Shown here piece after piece: positions 35,857 to 44,442 of a DNA stretch of 64,000 bases (its first letter is position 1; every line of letters starts with the position of its first letter). The translations under genes were made by a program, and so were the position numbers. Location of the stretch: contig JAFIGS010000010.1 of assembly GCA_017849615.1 (NCBI GenBank), positions 1-64,000 of the forward strand, given 5' to 3'. The notes under the pieces were generated by a model. It was not told where the DNA came from and searched no databases. It worked only from the letters and a program-made list of their open reading frames with translations. Origin of the DNA: Pseudolabrys sp. (lineage in GTDB: Bacteria; Pseudomonadota; Alphaproteobacteria; Rhizobiales; Xanthobacteraceae).

Positions 35857-37773
35857 ATGACCAAGCCTGCCCAACGGCGCCGGACCAAACCGGCGCCGCA
35901 AACTTTTGTGCGCCGTGCCGAGGTGCGCGGCTCATCCTTCCATGCGGCGACCGGATCATTCTCCGCCGTTATCGCCACCGAAACGCCGGTGCGCCGGCGC
36001 GGCTACGACGGCGATTACTTGGAAGTTCTATCGCTCGCGCCTGGCGCCGTCCGCATGCAGCGGCTCACGTCCGGCGCCGCACCGTTGCTCGACTCGCATC
36101 GCGCCGGCTCAACGCACGACCAGATCGGCATCGTCACCGACGCGCGTATCGAAAGCGGGCGCCTCATCGCCGAAGGTCGTCTCTCTGCGCGCGACGATGT
36201 GAAGCCGATCGCTTCCGATCTCGCTGGTGGCACGCCGCCGAATGTCAGCGTCGGCTATCGCGTTTACGCGAGCGAGGAAAGCCGATCGAAGGACGGCGTC
36301 CTGATCGTCACGCGCACGGATTGGGAACCGTTTGAGATGAGTTTCGTGCCGATCCCGGCCGATCCGAAAACTTTTATCCGCAGCCTGAAAGGTAATGATA
36401 TGGACGACGATATCATCGAACACGACGATACGACGATCGAGGAAAGTCGCTCGACTGAAATCGAGACGCGCTCCGCACCCAAACGCAGGATGTCCGATCG
36501 CGACGCTCGCGTTGCTTACGAAATTTGTGCAAGCCAGAACATCCCGGGCGACTTTGCGCGCGGCCTTATCGACGACGGCCGCTCGCTCGATGAATTCCGT
36601 TCGGCCGTGTTCGATCGGCTCGCCGATCAGGCTAACCGCACGAAAACCGGCGGAGTCCGCGAACCCGGCACCGGCAACAATTTCTCCAATCCGGAATTTC
36701 TCAGCCGCTCGATCGAAGATGCGCTCTACGCGCGCATGACCGGCGCCGCGCCGGAAGGTGCTGCCCGTGAACTTGTCGGCCGTTCGCTGATCGACCTCGG
36801 CGCCATGATCATGGAATCCCGCGGCGAACGCGTCTCCTGGGCGCGGCGGTCTGCGATTGCCGATCAGATGTTGATGACTCGTTCGGATATGGGCGGGCAT
36901 CACACGACCAGCGACTTCCCGATCCTGCTTGCTAGCGCCGGCAACCGTGTGCTGCTCGACTCGTTCAAGGTGGCCGAGTGCCCCCTCAAGGCCATCGCCC
37001 GCCGCCGCAATGCGGCCGACTTTCGCGCCATCTCCATGCTGCGGCTGAGCGAAGCGCCGCGGCTCGATAAAGTCGGCGAAAGCGGAGAAGTCAAATACGG
37101 CACGCGGTCGGAAACCAAGGAAGGCTTCAAGGTCGAGACCTTTGCCAAGATATTCGGCATCTCGCGCAACGCCCTGATCAACGACGACCTCGGCGCTTTC
37201 GCGGACTCCCATCGGGCGTGGGGCCGTGCTGCCGCGGAAACGGAAGCAGAGTTGCTCGTTTCGCTGTTCACCGCCAATGGCGGCAATGGCGTCAACCTGG
37301 ACGATGGCAATCCGCTGTACTCGACCGCGCGCGGCAACAAGGCGGCCGCAGCTTCGGTCATCGACCTCGCCAATTTCTCGCTTGCGCGCCAGGCGATGCG
37401 GGAGCGCAAGGGCCTCGACGGCAAATCGCCGATCAGCGTGACGGCGAAGCACCTCGTTGTCGGCCCCGCGAAAGAGACCGAAGCCGAAGTCTTGGCGACG
37501 GCGATCAACGCGGCGAAACTCTCCGATGTCAACCCGTTTGGCGGCAGGGTGACCGTTCACGTCGAACCGCGCTTTCCGGGCAACGCCTGGCGCCTGTTCG
37601 CCGACCCGGCCGAGGCCGATGTCGTGACGATCGGATATCTCGACGGCAACATCGGGCCTAAGGTCGATGTGCGCGAAGGCTGGTCGACGCTCGGCGTGGA
37701 ATTCCGCTGTGTGCTGGATTTCGGCTGCGGCATCAGCGACTGGCGCGGCACGCATCTGAACGCCGGCGCTTAA
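35857..37773 (+). CDS. prohead protease-major capsid fusion protein
   Basis: The 638-residue protein joins an S78-type prohead protease (about 1-185: VEVLSLAPGAVRM-like strand, LLDSHRAGSTHDQIGIV with the catalytic His, PPNVSVGYRVY with the Ser, WEPFEMSFVPIPADP) to a capsid protein. The capsid half has a charged scaffold-like linker, then ARRSAIADQMLMTRSDMGGHHTTSDFPILL and the Mu gpT-like fold to the end. Such fusions self-process to a HK97-fold shell. GAGGG lies upstream of the ATG. No portal or terminase accompanies it. Confidence 0.85.
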   Translation: MTKPAQRRRTKPAPQTFVRRAEVRGSSFHAATGSFSAVIATETPVRRRGYDGDYLEVLSLAPGAVRMQRLTSGAAPLLDSHRAGSTHDQIGIVTDARIESGRLIAEGRLSARDDVKPIASDLAGGTPPNVSVGYRVYASEESRSKDGVLIVTRTDWEPFEMSFVPIPADPKTFIRSLKGNDMDDDIIEHDDTTIEESRSTEIETRSAPKRRMSDRDARVAYEICASQNIPGDFARGLIDDGRSLDEFRSAVFDRLADQANRTKTGGVREPGTGNNFSNPEFLSRSIEDALYARMTGAAPEGAARELVGRSLIDLGAMIMESRGERVSWARRSAIADQMLMTRSDMGGHHTTSDFPILLASAGNRVLLDSFKVAECPLKAIARRRNAADFRAISMLRLSEAPRLDKVGESGEVKYGTRSETKEGFKVETFAKIFGISRNALINDDLGAFADSHRAWGRAAAETEAELLVSLFTANGGNGVNLDDGNPLYSTARGNKAAAASVIDLANFSLARQAMRERKGLDGKSPISVTAKHLVVGPAKETEAEVLATAINAAKLSDVNPFGGRVTVHVEPRFPGNAWRLFADPAEADVVTIGYLDGNIGPKVDVREGWSTLGVEFRCVLDFGCGISDWRGTHLNAGA

Positions 37774-37780
37774 GACAATT

Positions 37781-37856
37781 TACCGGTGGGGTGTTCCTGA
37801 GGGCGTCGCGGCCACGTCCAACAACAGCAAGTTCACCTCCCTGCCCCCCACCGGTA
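37781..37856. repeat. 11-bp inverted repeat between capsid and HTH genes
   Basis: TACCGGTGGGG (37781-37791) is perfectly complementary to CCCCACCGGTA (37846-37856), 54 bases apart, eight bases after the capsid stop. It may fold the 3' end of the capsid mRNA or bind a regulator of the integrase genes. There is no T run, so it is not a standard terminator. Confidence 0.5.
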
Positions 37857-37897
37857 CCCTGCACGCGACGGCGCGGGGACGAGACAGTGGGGTTAAG

Positions 37898-38197
37898 GTG
37901 AGCGCCGGCCGCACCAATTTTTCATTGCGATACGCGCATTCCATGACGACACCAACCGCCACAGCGCCGGCGCGCGAGCCAAAAAGCGCGCTACCACCAT
38001 CGTTGCCGCCGCGCGGCTTGTCGCGCGCGCAAGCGGCCGAATATGTCGGCGTCGGCGCGACCTTGTTCGATCAGCTTGTGAAGGACGGGCGGATGCCGCC
38101 TGCGAAGCGAATCAACGGCCGGACGGTTTGGGATCGGCGCCGGCTTGACGAAGCGTTCGAGGCCCTTGACGATGGCACCGGGAACCCTTGGGACTAG
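37898..38197 (+). CDS. HTH protein, AlpA/excisionase-like
   Basis: The frame encodes 99 residues with a low-complexity Ala/Pro N-terminus and a MerR-like winged HTH (RGLSRAQAAEYVGVGATLFDQLVKDGRMPPAKRINGRTVWDRRRLDEAF), the type used by excisionases and AlpA regulators. It overlaps the integrase reading frame's upstream end and is next to it, as excisionase genes often are. The GTG at 37898 has a weak ribosome site; an ATG at 37943 is an alternative. Confidence 0.75.
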   Translation: MSAGRTNFSLRYAHSMTTPTATAPAREPKSALPPSLPPRGLSRAQAAEYVGVGATLFDQLVKDGRMPPAKRINGRTVWDRRRLDEAFEALDDGTGNPWD

Positions 38198-38199
38198 GG

Positions 38200-39222
38200 A
38201 TGCGCATTCGGCTGAAATATCTCAGTGAGGACGTTGACCGCCACGGCAACGTGCGCTGCTACGTCCGCATGGCCGGCAGGCCAAAAGTGCGCCTCCGCAA
38301 GATGCCCGGCACGCCGGAATTCATGGAGGAGTATCGCGCAGCGGTCGTGGCGGCCGAGACAGCGCCCCGCCAGGCGCGCGTGATGGCGCGGGGCTCGTTC
38401 GGCTATTTGTGCCGGCTGTACTATGGAAGCGCAACCTTCAAGGCTCTTGACAAGAGCACCCAAGATTGGCGTCGGCGCGCGCTCGATGAAGTGTGCACGG
38501 CGCACGCCGACAAGCCCGTCGCTCTCATGCGCGCGCGGCACGTCCGCAAGCTTCGCGACGAAAAGGCCGATGCGCCATCGGTCGCCAATACACGATTGAA
38601 AGCGCTGCGCGCTCTGTTCCGCTGGGCCATTGAGGCCGACGAGATCGACAGCAATCCGGCGCGCGACGTTCACCTCATCCGGTACGCGACACAGGGCTAT
38701 CACTCATGGACGCTAGATGAGGTCGCGGCATTCGAGGCAAAGCACCCGATCGGCAGCAAGGCGCGCCTGGCGCTTGCGATATTGCTCTACACCGCCTGCC
38801 GGCGAGAGGACGCCGCCCGGCTCGGCCCGCAGCACATCCGCGGCAACCGCTTACGCTACACGCAGGCGAAGAACGAACACCGCAGCCCGGTGGCGATGGA
38901 TATTCCGGTCCACCCGGATCTTCGCATCGCGATCGACGCGACGCCGAGAGACCACCTAACGTTCCTCGCGACCGAGTACGGCAAGCCCTTTACCCCTGCC
39001 GGCTTCGGAAATTGGTTTCGGGACCGGTGCAATGAGGCCGGCCTGCCTCACTGCACCGCGCATGGCCTTCGCAAAGCGACGGCTGCGCGTCTCGCTGAGC
39101 GCGGCGCGACAGCTCACGAGATCATGGCGATCACCGGCCATAAGACGCTGGAGGAGGTCGAACGATACACGCGCGCCGCTCGGCAATCTCGCCTAGCAGA
39201 CTCAGCGATGGCAAAGCTATGA
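38200..39222 (+). CDS. int: tyrosine-type site-specific integrase
   Basis: This 340-residue recombinase has an N-terminal arm-binding part, a core-binding helical domain, and the catalytic residues R201 (YTACRREDAARL), H288-x-x-R291 (HGLRKAT), H314 (TGHKTLEEV) and Y323 (RYTRAA). It likely integrates the island at the 3' end of tRNA-Glu. The ATG at 38200 follows an AGGG site. Two cargo genes separate it from attR, and its stop overlaps the protease start by four bases. Confidence 0.93.
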   Translation: MRIRLKYLSEDVDRHGNVRCYVRMAGRPKVRLRKMPGTPEFMEEYRAAVVAAETAPRQARVMARGSFGYLCRLYYGSATFKALDKSTQDWRRRALDEVCTAHADKPVALMRARHVRKLRDEKADAPSVANTRLKALRALFRWAIEADEIDSNPARDVHLIRYATQGYHSWTLDEVAAFEAKHPIGSKARLALAILLYTACRREDAARLGPQHIRGNRLRYTQAKNEHRSPVAMDIPVHPDLRIAIDATPRDHLTFLATEYGKPFTPAGFGNWFRDRCNEAGLPHCTAHGLRKATAARLAERGATAHEIMAITGHKTLEEVERYTRAARQSRLADSAMAKL

Positions 39223-40283
39223 ATCAGATCGCAGTATTGAAGTCGGTCTGGAAGAAGGATGACGCCGGACGTTGGGCCATCCATGGCATGAAAGGCGTCG
39301 ACCTGAAGCCACGCGAAGGCTTCGAGCGGGACTATTTCAAGATAGAAGATGAGATGGTCATGCTTACTGACCGTCCCGGACCAGTAATGCGGGATTTATT
39401 CTCTACGTTTGGTCTTACTGAATTTATAATTCGACAAAGCATCGTTCCTATCGTTGCTTGGAACGAGGGCGATCAAGGAATGAGATGCATCGGAACTGGA
39501 TTTTTCATAAGCGCCTCCGGACTCCTAATGACAGCTGCTCATGTCATTAGAGACCCGATAGATGACCAATACGCCGACTTTACCAAGATCGGCGAGAAAA
39601 CTATCAGGTTCGACAAATCCTTAAAAATGGGAGTTCTGATTCCCACCAACCCAGCGATGCGAAACGCGCCGGCTGAAATATTCAATGCTCCAGATGAAAT
39701 TCGGGAGGCCCTCTCAATTATCGCACCCATCGAATGGGCTACAAATTGGGGGCAAGAGGTCGTTGGGCCTTTATTTCACATGAAGCCTGAATACAAACTC
39801 GACCTCGATATCGCAGTTTGCAAAATCGCGGCCAACCAAATTGGAGGCTCATACCAGCCACTAAATATTGGTCAGCACGATCTCAGGGTTGGCGATCGCG
39901 CGGTCGCAATCGGATATGCGGAGATGAAGAATATCCAGTTCGGCGACCAGGAGGCTTACGAGCCATCGCTTGTTGTGTCCGTCGGCTCGGTAACTAACGT
40001 GTATCCGGACAATATCACAAAGAAGGAAGCCACCACACCTGGCCCGTGTTTCGAATTTGACGCTAGAATTCCGGGAAAAATGAGCGGCGCACCGATTCTT
40101 GTTGGGTCAGGAATCGTTACAAAAGGAGTTGTAAGCCGAAGCTGGCAAGATGAGCGACGCGCGAGCGGCGGCCTTATTGCTCCCATGATGGGTCTGAACC
40201 TAGCCAATGGCAAAAGCCTCCTTCAACTCATGGAGGACGGCTCGGAAGGAATAGCTAGACTAATGGGAGCAGATCGCCTGTGA
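39219..40283 (+). CDS. trypsin-like serine protease, island cargo
   Basis: The 354-residue protein has a chymotrypsin-fold core with an intact triad: H108 in GTGFFISASGLLMTAAHVI, D197 in LDLDIAVCKI and S289 in PGKMSGAPILVGSG. There is no signal peptide, so it should act in the cytoplasm. About 85 N-terminal residues precede the core. The base composition is AT-richer than the phage genes. It overlaps int by four bases and is followed by a membrane protein gene 14 bases later. Intracellular trypsin-like proteases are common effectors of phage-defence systems; that role here is inference. Confidence 0.8.
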   Translation: MNQIAVLKSVWKKDDAGRWAIHGMKGVDLKPREGFERDYFKIEDEMVMLTDRPGPVMRDLFSTFGLTEFIIRQSIVPIVAWNEGDQGMRCIGTGFFISASGLLMTAAHVIRDPIDDQYADFTKIGEKTIRFDKSLKMGVLIPTNPAMRNAPAEIFNAPDEIREALSIIAPIEWATNWGQEVVGPLFHMKPEYKLDLDIAVCKIAANQIGGSYQPLNIGQHDLRVGDRAVAIGYAEMKNIQFGDQEAYEPSLVVSVGSVTNVYPDNITKKEATTPGPCFEFDARIPGKMSGAPILVGSGIVTKGVVSRSWQDERRASGGLIAPMMGLNLANGKSLLQLMEDGSEGIARLMGADRL

Positions 40284-40297
40284 AGCGACCATAAAAA

Positions 40298-40804
40298 ATG
40301 CAAACTTTAGATAAAGACGATTTTCGAACGATTCTTGAAGATGCGCGGGCGCGCCACGCCGCGGTAGTTGCGCTCATTTACTTCAACGATACGCAGGCTA
40401 TGAACCTCTTGCGCCTCTATCTGACGGTTGGAGTTGCGACGCTCTCAGGCGCGATCGCGGCGCTCACAAAAGACACTGTGATCCCTATCGCGACGGGCTG
40501 GGCGCTCGCGGCAACTACCGGTGTTATGCTCTTTGGATCGATACTGTGTCTTTTGGCGATGGCATCAGGAACAATCAACTTGCCTGGCCGTGACGCAGAT
40601 TTTTGGCTGTGGGGCTTAGACCCACAAGTGGAAAAGACCGACGTTCTCAAGCGCTATCTGGAGAACCTTAAAGAGAAAGCGGAAACTAATCGTGGCCTCA
40701 CCGAGCGCAGCGGCATAGCGCTGAAGTACGCCAAATATTGCGTCGTGGCAGCGATCATCGCTGCCGCGTGTGCCGGCGCACTTGCGCTTCGCCTTAAGAG
40801 CTAG
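40298..40804 (+). CDS. membrane protein paired with the protease
   Basis: This 168-residue protein has a helical N-terminal cytoplasmic segment, two adjacent transmembrane helices (about 38-57 and 62-90), a charged helical stretch (DPQVEKTDVLKRYLENLKEKAETNRG) and a third helix near the end (146-165). The layout recalls SLATT/2TM effectors of nucleotide-signalling defence systems, but the similarity is only architectural. It begins 14 bases after the protease stop, suggesting a two-gene unit. Confidence 0.7.
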   Translation: MQTLDKDDFRTILEDARARHAAVVALIYFNDTQAMNLLRLYLTVGVATLSGAIAALTKDTVIPIATGWALAATTGVMLFGSILCLLAMASGTINLPGRDADFWLWGLDPQVEKTDVLKRYLENLKEKAETNRGLTERSGIALKYAKYCVVAAIIAAACAGALALRLKS

Positions 40805-40979
40805 CGCGGCGAAGGCCGCGGCGTCTCCGATTTCCGATGATCGGTATCGGTCGGGGGCGGTGGCGGCGGTGGCCTATCGTTCGATTGACTCATGTCGAAT
40901 CTCCACCATCGAATATCCCGCGACAGTTGCGAAAGGTCGAGTCCTTCTCGCTGTCGGTGGACAAATGGCGAAAATCGAC

Positions 40980-40988
40980 TGTCCCACT
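40980..40988. repeat. candidate integrase arm site, right end
   Basis: TGTCCCACT matches the two left-end copies. It lies 62 bases inside attR. The 176 bases between the membrane protein gene and this site show no gene. Confidence 0.5.
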
Positions 40989-41050
40989 GTAATGCCGGGT
41001 GGAACATAACTTTGATTTTATCAAGTGAAATCAAAGCTGAATTTTCGGGC

Positions 41051-41066
41051 TGGCGCTCCCTAGGGG
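41051..41066. repeat. attR core within tRNA-Glu
   Basis: The 16 bases are the 3' terminal part of the tRNA-Glu gene and equal attL at 29512-29527. Integration leaves the tRNA intact, as is usual for elements that target tRNA 3' ends. Confidence 0.85.
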
Positions 41067-41126
41067 ACTCGAACCCCTGTTTTCGCCGTGAGAGGGCGAC
41101 GTCCTGGGCCGCTAGACGAAGGGAGC
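41051..41126 (-). tRNA. tRNA-Glu (anticodon CTC)
   Basis: Read on the minus strand, GCTCCCT pairs with AGGGAGC, followed by G and an encoded CCA. The anticodon arm TCGCC-CTCTCAC-GGCGA gives anticodon CTC, and the T arm is AGGGG-TTCGAGT-CCCCT. It is intact and serves as the island's integration site. Confidence 0.93.
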
Positions 41127-41204
41127 TTTAGCCAGGAAGCCCCCGAGATAGCCGCGATCGGCCGCCAGCGCAAGCGCCGCGCAGGGCTTGCTTTTCGGGC
41201 AGGC

Positions 41205-41564
41205 TCAGGGTTGCGGCGTCAGCCGCAGGCGGCCGAGCGGGCGCAGCGTATCGGGGTCGTAGGTGCGCAATTCGGTCGCGCCGCCGGCCTCGATGGTCAC
41301 GAGAATCTGCGCCTCGCCGATCGCGGTGCCGACCACGCGGGCGCCGGGCGGCAGTCGGTCGATGGCCTCGACGAGCGTGCGCGGCGCGCCGGTCCCGGCC
41401 GCCGGGCTGTCTCCCGTTTGGTAGACCTTGTAACCGATGACGCCGAACACGGCGGCCATGCCGACCACCAGCGTCGCCGACGAGATCATCATCAGCCGGC
41501 GCACCTTGGCGACGGCGGCTTCCTGCTCGGGCGTCAGCGGCTTTTCGGCGTCGGTATCGGACAT
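41205..41564 (-). CDS. small single-span membrane protein
   Basis: This 119-residue protein has a short acidic cytoplasmic start, one transmembrane helix (MMISSATLVVGMAAVFGVIGYKVY, about 26-49) and a soluble C-terminal domain with RLPPGARVVGTAIGEAQILVTIE. It is a conserved type next to rluD in Hyphomicrobiales as far as I recall, with unknown function. The ATG at 41564, with GAAGGTG upstream, is preferred to a GTG two codons earlier. It is divergent from rluD with about 48 bases between. Confidence 0.7.
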   Translation of the reverse strand: MSDTDAEKPLTPEQEAAVAKVRRLMMISSATLVVGMAAVFGVIGYKVYQTGDSPAAGTGAPRTLVEAIDRLPPGARVVGTAIGEAQILVTIEAGGATELRTYDPDTLRPLGRLRLTPQP

Positions 41565-41612
41565 CGGCACCTTCGGGTTCAGGATCGAACCGGTTCTCTG
41601 TATACAGATGGC

Positions 41613-42626
41613 ATGGACTTAAGCACCGAAACCGTCAACGTCGCCGCCGAGGATGCCGGCGCGCGGCTCGATCGCCTGCTCGCGGCGCGCATTCCGGCGC
41701 TGTCGCGCTCGCGGCTCAAGGCCCTGATCCTTGACGGTCAGGTCAGCATCCAGCCTGCCAGCGGCAAAATCGTGCAGGCGGCGCGCACCATCCTTGATCC
41801 GTCGGCGGAGGTCAAATCCGGCGACGTCATCACGGTGACGTTGCCGCCGCCGGAAGATGCCCGGCCCGCCGGCGAGGATATCCCGCTCGCCATCGTCTAC
41901 GAGGATGATGACCTCATCGTCATCGACAAGCCGGCCGGCCTCGTCGTGCATCCGGCCGCCGGCCACGCCACGGGCACCCTGGTGAACGCGCTGATCGCGC
42001 ATTGCGGCGACAGCCTGTCCGGCATCGGCGGCGTCAGGCGCCCCGGCATCGTGCACCGCCTCGACAAGGACACCACGGGGCTGATGGGGGTCGCCAAGAA
42101 CGATCGCGCCCACACGGCGCTGGCGCAGCAGTTCGCCGACAAGCTCGAAAGCGGCCTCGAGCGCGGCTATCTGGCGCTGGTCTGGGGCGCGCCGGAGCGG
42201 ACGCGCGGCACCATCGACGCGCCGCTCGACCGTCATCCCTCGGCGCGGGAGAAGCAGGCGGTGCGCAAAGGCGGCCGCGACGCGATCACGCACTGGGAAC
42301 TGCGCGAGAGCTTTCATGATGCCGACGGCAAACCGGTCGCCAGCCTGATCGAGTGCCTGCTCGAAACCGGCCGCACCCACCAGATCCGCGTCCATCTTGC
42401 CCATATCGGCCATCCGATCCTCGGCGACGAGACCTACGGCACCGGCTTCAAGACCAAGGCCGCCCGGCTGTCGCCGCCCGCCCGCGCCGCGCTGTCCGCG
42501 CTGGCGCGGCAGGCGCTGCATGCGGCCATCCTCGGCTTCACACATCCCGTGTCGGGGCAGCGTCTCGAGTTCGAGGCGCCCTTGCCGCCCGACATGACCC
42601 GGCTCGCCGCCGCCCTGCGGGGCTGA
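41613..42626 (+). CDS. rluD: RluD-type 23S rRNA pseudouridine synthase
   Basis: This 337-residue enzyme has an N-terminal S4-like RNA-binding domain ([28 protein letters not shown]) and the catalytic domain with D in [18 protein letters not shown]. Other hallmarks are [16 protein letters not shown] and [22 protein letters not shown]. RluD modifies helix 69 of 23S rRNA. It precedes rpoH, an order frequent in rhizobia. The paralogue RluC cannot be strictly excluded. Confidence 0.9.
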   Translation: MDLSTETVNVAAEDAGARLDRLLAARIPALSRSRLKALILDGQVSIQPASGKIVQAARTILDPSAEVKSGDVITVTLPPPEDARPAGEDIPLAIVYEDDDLIVIDKPAGLVVHPAAGHATGTLVNALIAHCGDSLSGIGGVRRPGIVHRLDKDTTGLMGVAKNDRAHTALAQQFADKLESGLERGYLALVWGAPERTRGTIDAPLDRHPSAREKQAVRKGGRDAITHWELRESFHDADGKPVASLIECLLETGRTHQIRVHLAHIGHPILGDETYGTGFKTKAARLSPPARAALSALARQALHAAILGFTHPVSGQRLEFEAPLPPDMTRLAAALRG

Positions 42627-43006
42627 TCCAGCCCTTGAATTGCCGGGGTGCGACATTATCTCCTGTCTCGTGAGCACTCCCACATCTGTGAATCCATTCA
42701 GAAAGGCCCGTTCCGCCCGGAACGGCGCGCCCGATTGCGGCGTTACCGTGTTGACGACGCCGGCCAATGGCCCCGCGCCAACTGCGGCGGTCGAAAAATA
42801 AGACGATAGAACAACGGTTTAGCCCCGCGATAAGGGGTCACGGGGTCGTGACGGCGCAATGCTTGGCGTCATCCGTCCTGAACCGTTATGCTGCACGTGC
42901 GTCCGTTGGAGAGAGCGGACGTTTCTTGGATGCGCACCGTCGGCTCGGGGAGCGGCGGTGACAACCGCCCGCCGATCCGTCGGGGGCATTTTATAGGAGG
43001 GCGCTT
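42627..43006 (+). promoter_or_regulatory. rpoH upstream region
   Basis: These 380 bases carry no convincing gene. A 6-bp hairpin CGTCCG/CGGACG lies at 42900-42921. A very strong ribosome site AGGAGGG (42995-43001) stands five bases before rpoH, preceded by an AT-rich stretch. The region probably holds the rpoH promoter and a structured leader; no sigma consensus could be assigned. Confidence 0.4.
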
Positions 43007-43930
43007 ATGGCCCGTTCTGCTGCAATCCCGGCACTCAATGCCGAATCTGGTCTGTCACGTTACCTCGAGGAAATCCGCCGGTTCCCGATGCTGGAACCGC
43101 AGCAGGAGTACATGCTCGCCCGAAGCTGGCGCGAGCACGGGGATCGTGAAGCCGCCCACAAGCTCGTCACCAGCCATCTGCGACTCGTGGCCAAGATCGC
43201 CATGGGCTATCGCGGCTACGGCCTGCCGATCTCGGAAGTCGTTTCCGAGGGCAATGTCGGCCTGATGCAGGCGGTGAAGCGCTTCGAGCCCGAAAAGGGC
43301 TTCCGCCTCGCGACTTATGCGATGTGGTGGATCAAGGCCGCGATCCAGGAGTACATCCTGCGTTCGTGGTCGCTGGTTAAGATGGGCACGACCGCCAATC
43401 AAAAGAAGCTGTTCTTCAACCTGCGCAAGGCCAAGAGCAAGATCTCGGCGCTGGAAGAAGGCGATCTTCGTCCCGAACACGTCAAGACGATCGCAACCCA
43501 ACTCGGCGTCACCGAGCAGGATGTGGTCGATATGAACCGCCGCCTCGGCGGCGATGCTTCGCTCAACGCTTCGATCCGCGACGACGGCGAATCGGGCGAA
43601 TGGCAGGACTGGCTGGTGGACAATTCGCCGAGCCAGGCGACCATTCTCGAGGACTCCGAGGAGAGCAGCAACCGCCACAAGGCGCTGATCGGCGCGCTCG
43701 ACGTGCTCAACGAACGTGAGCGGCGCATCTTCGAGGCGCGCCGCCTCGCCGACGACCCGGTGACGCTCGAAGAGCTCGCCGCCGAGTTCGGCGTGTCGCG
43801 CGAGCGCGTGCGCCAGATCGAAGTGCGCGCGTTCGAGAAGGTGCAAAAGGCGGTGAAGAACTCGATCTCCGCCCTCGAAACCCCGGCGGTCGGCGCGCAG
43901 GCGCAGGTGACCTCCGCGGCGATGCACTGA
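43007..43930 (+). CDS. rpoH: RNA polymerase sigma-32 factor
   Basis: The 307-residue heat-shock sigma factor has region 1.2/2 (LSRYLEEIRRFPMLEPQQEY; GNVGLMQAVKRFEPEKGFRLATYAMWWIKAAIQEYILRSWSLVK). The RpoH box QKKLFFNLRKAKSKI used for chaperone-controlled degradation follows, then region 4.2 HTH (TLEELAAEFGVSRERVRQIEVRAFEKV). It directs heat-shock genes. A strong terminator follows at 43954. Confidence 0.95.
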   Translation: MARSAAIPALNAESGLSRYLEEIRRFPMLEPQQEYMLARSWREHGDREAAHKLVTSHLRLVAKIAMGYRGYGLPISEVVSEGNVGLMQAVKRFEPEKGFRLATYAMWWIKAAIQEYILRSWSLVKMGTTANQKKLFFNLRKAKSKISALEEGDLRPEHVKTIATQLGVTEQDVVDMNRRLGGDASLNASIRDDGESGEWQDWLVDNSPSQATILEDSEESSNRHKALIGALDVLNERERRIFEARRLADDPVTLEELAAEFGVSRERVRQIEVRAFEKVQKAVKNSISALETPAVGAQAQVTSAAMH

Positions 43931-43953
43931 CCGTCATCGCGCAAACGACATCG

Positions 43954-43984
43954 AAGGCCGGGCCGCAAGCCCGGCCTTTTTGTT
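43954..43984 (+). terminator. rho-independent terminator of rpoH
   Basis: AAGGCCGGGC pairs with GCCCGGCCTT over a CGCAA loop and is followed by TTTTGTTT. It lies 24 bases after the stop. Confidence 0.92.
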
Positions 43985-44070
43985 TGCGGGCGGCGTGACG
44001 CCGCGGATGGCGGCGCCCACGGAACTTTTGCGGTTCCCCGAGATTGTCGGCGGGAAGCCGGAGGAACCGC

Positions 44071-44415
44071 ATGAAGACCCCGAAAGTGCTGAACGATGTC
44101 GAGCAGGAAGCGGCGCGGCAGCTCAATGCGCTGACGCGCGCCGTGAAGAAGCAGTATCGCCGTTTGGTATCGACCGGATCGCGCCCGAAGCCGCAAACCG
44201 CGGAACGGCGTTATCTCAAGGCCGCGGAAGAAACCATCGCCAGCGCCGAAAAGATCATCAACCGGCTGAAGCCGCGCATTGCGGCGGCCAAGCGTTCTCT
44301 GGGCATCTCCCCCGGCAAGGCCAAGCGTAAGGTCAAGCGCAAGACGGCGCGGGCGGCGGCCAAGCGCGCGACGGTGCAAAAGCGGGCCGCACGATCCCGC
44401 AAGAAGAAGCTTTAG
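44071..44415 (+). CDS. lysine/arginine-rich histone H1-like protein
   Basis: This 114-residue protein has a helical first half (VLNDVEQEAARQLNALTRAVKKQYRRL). The basic C-terminal tail is composed of KAKRKVKRKTARAAAKRA-type repeats, like bacterial H1-like DNA-binding proteins. GGAGG lies upstream of the ATG at 44071. It stands alone between the rpoH terminator and a convergent gene. It could instead bind RNA or a polyphosphate/PHA granule (phasin-associated proteins have similar tails). Confidence 0.7.
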   Translation: MKTPKVLNDVEQEAARQLNALTRAVKKQYRRLVSTGSRPKPQTAERRYLKAAEETIASAEKIINRLKPRIAAAKRSLGISPGKAKRKVKRKTARAAAKRATVQKRAARSRKKKL

Positions 44416-44442
44416 AGCAAGCCGCCTCGCGCGCCGGACAAG

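Larger units (their letters stand above)
29512..41066. mobile_element. tRNA-Glu-integrated phage-like island (11.5 kb)
   Basis: The ends are defined by an exact 16-bp repeat of the tRNA-Glu 3' terminus (29512-29527 and 41051-41066). Inside are a tyrosine integrase, an HTH/excisionase-like protein, a gpW-like protein, a tape-measure protein, a prohead protease-capsid fusion, five unknown small genes, several repeat arrays, and a protease plus membrane-protein pair next to attR. No terminase, portal, sheath, lysis or replication gene is recognisable. Size and content suit a phage satellite or a strongly reduced prophage. The cargo pair looks visibly more AT-rich than the phage genes. Confidence 0.85.
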
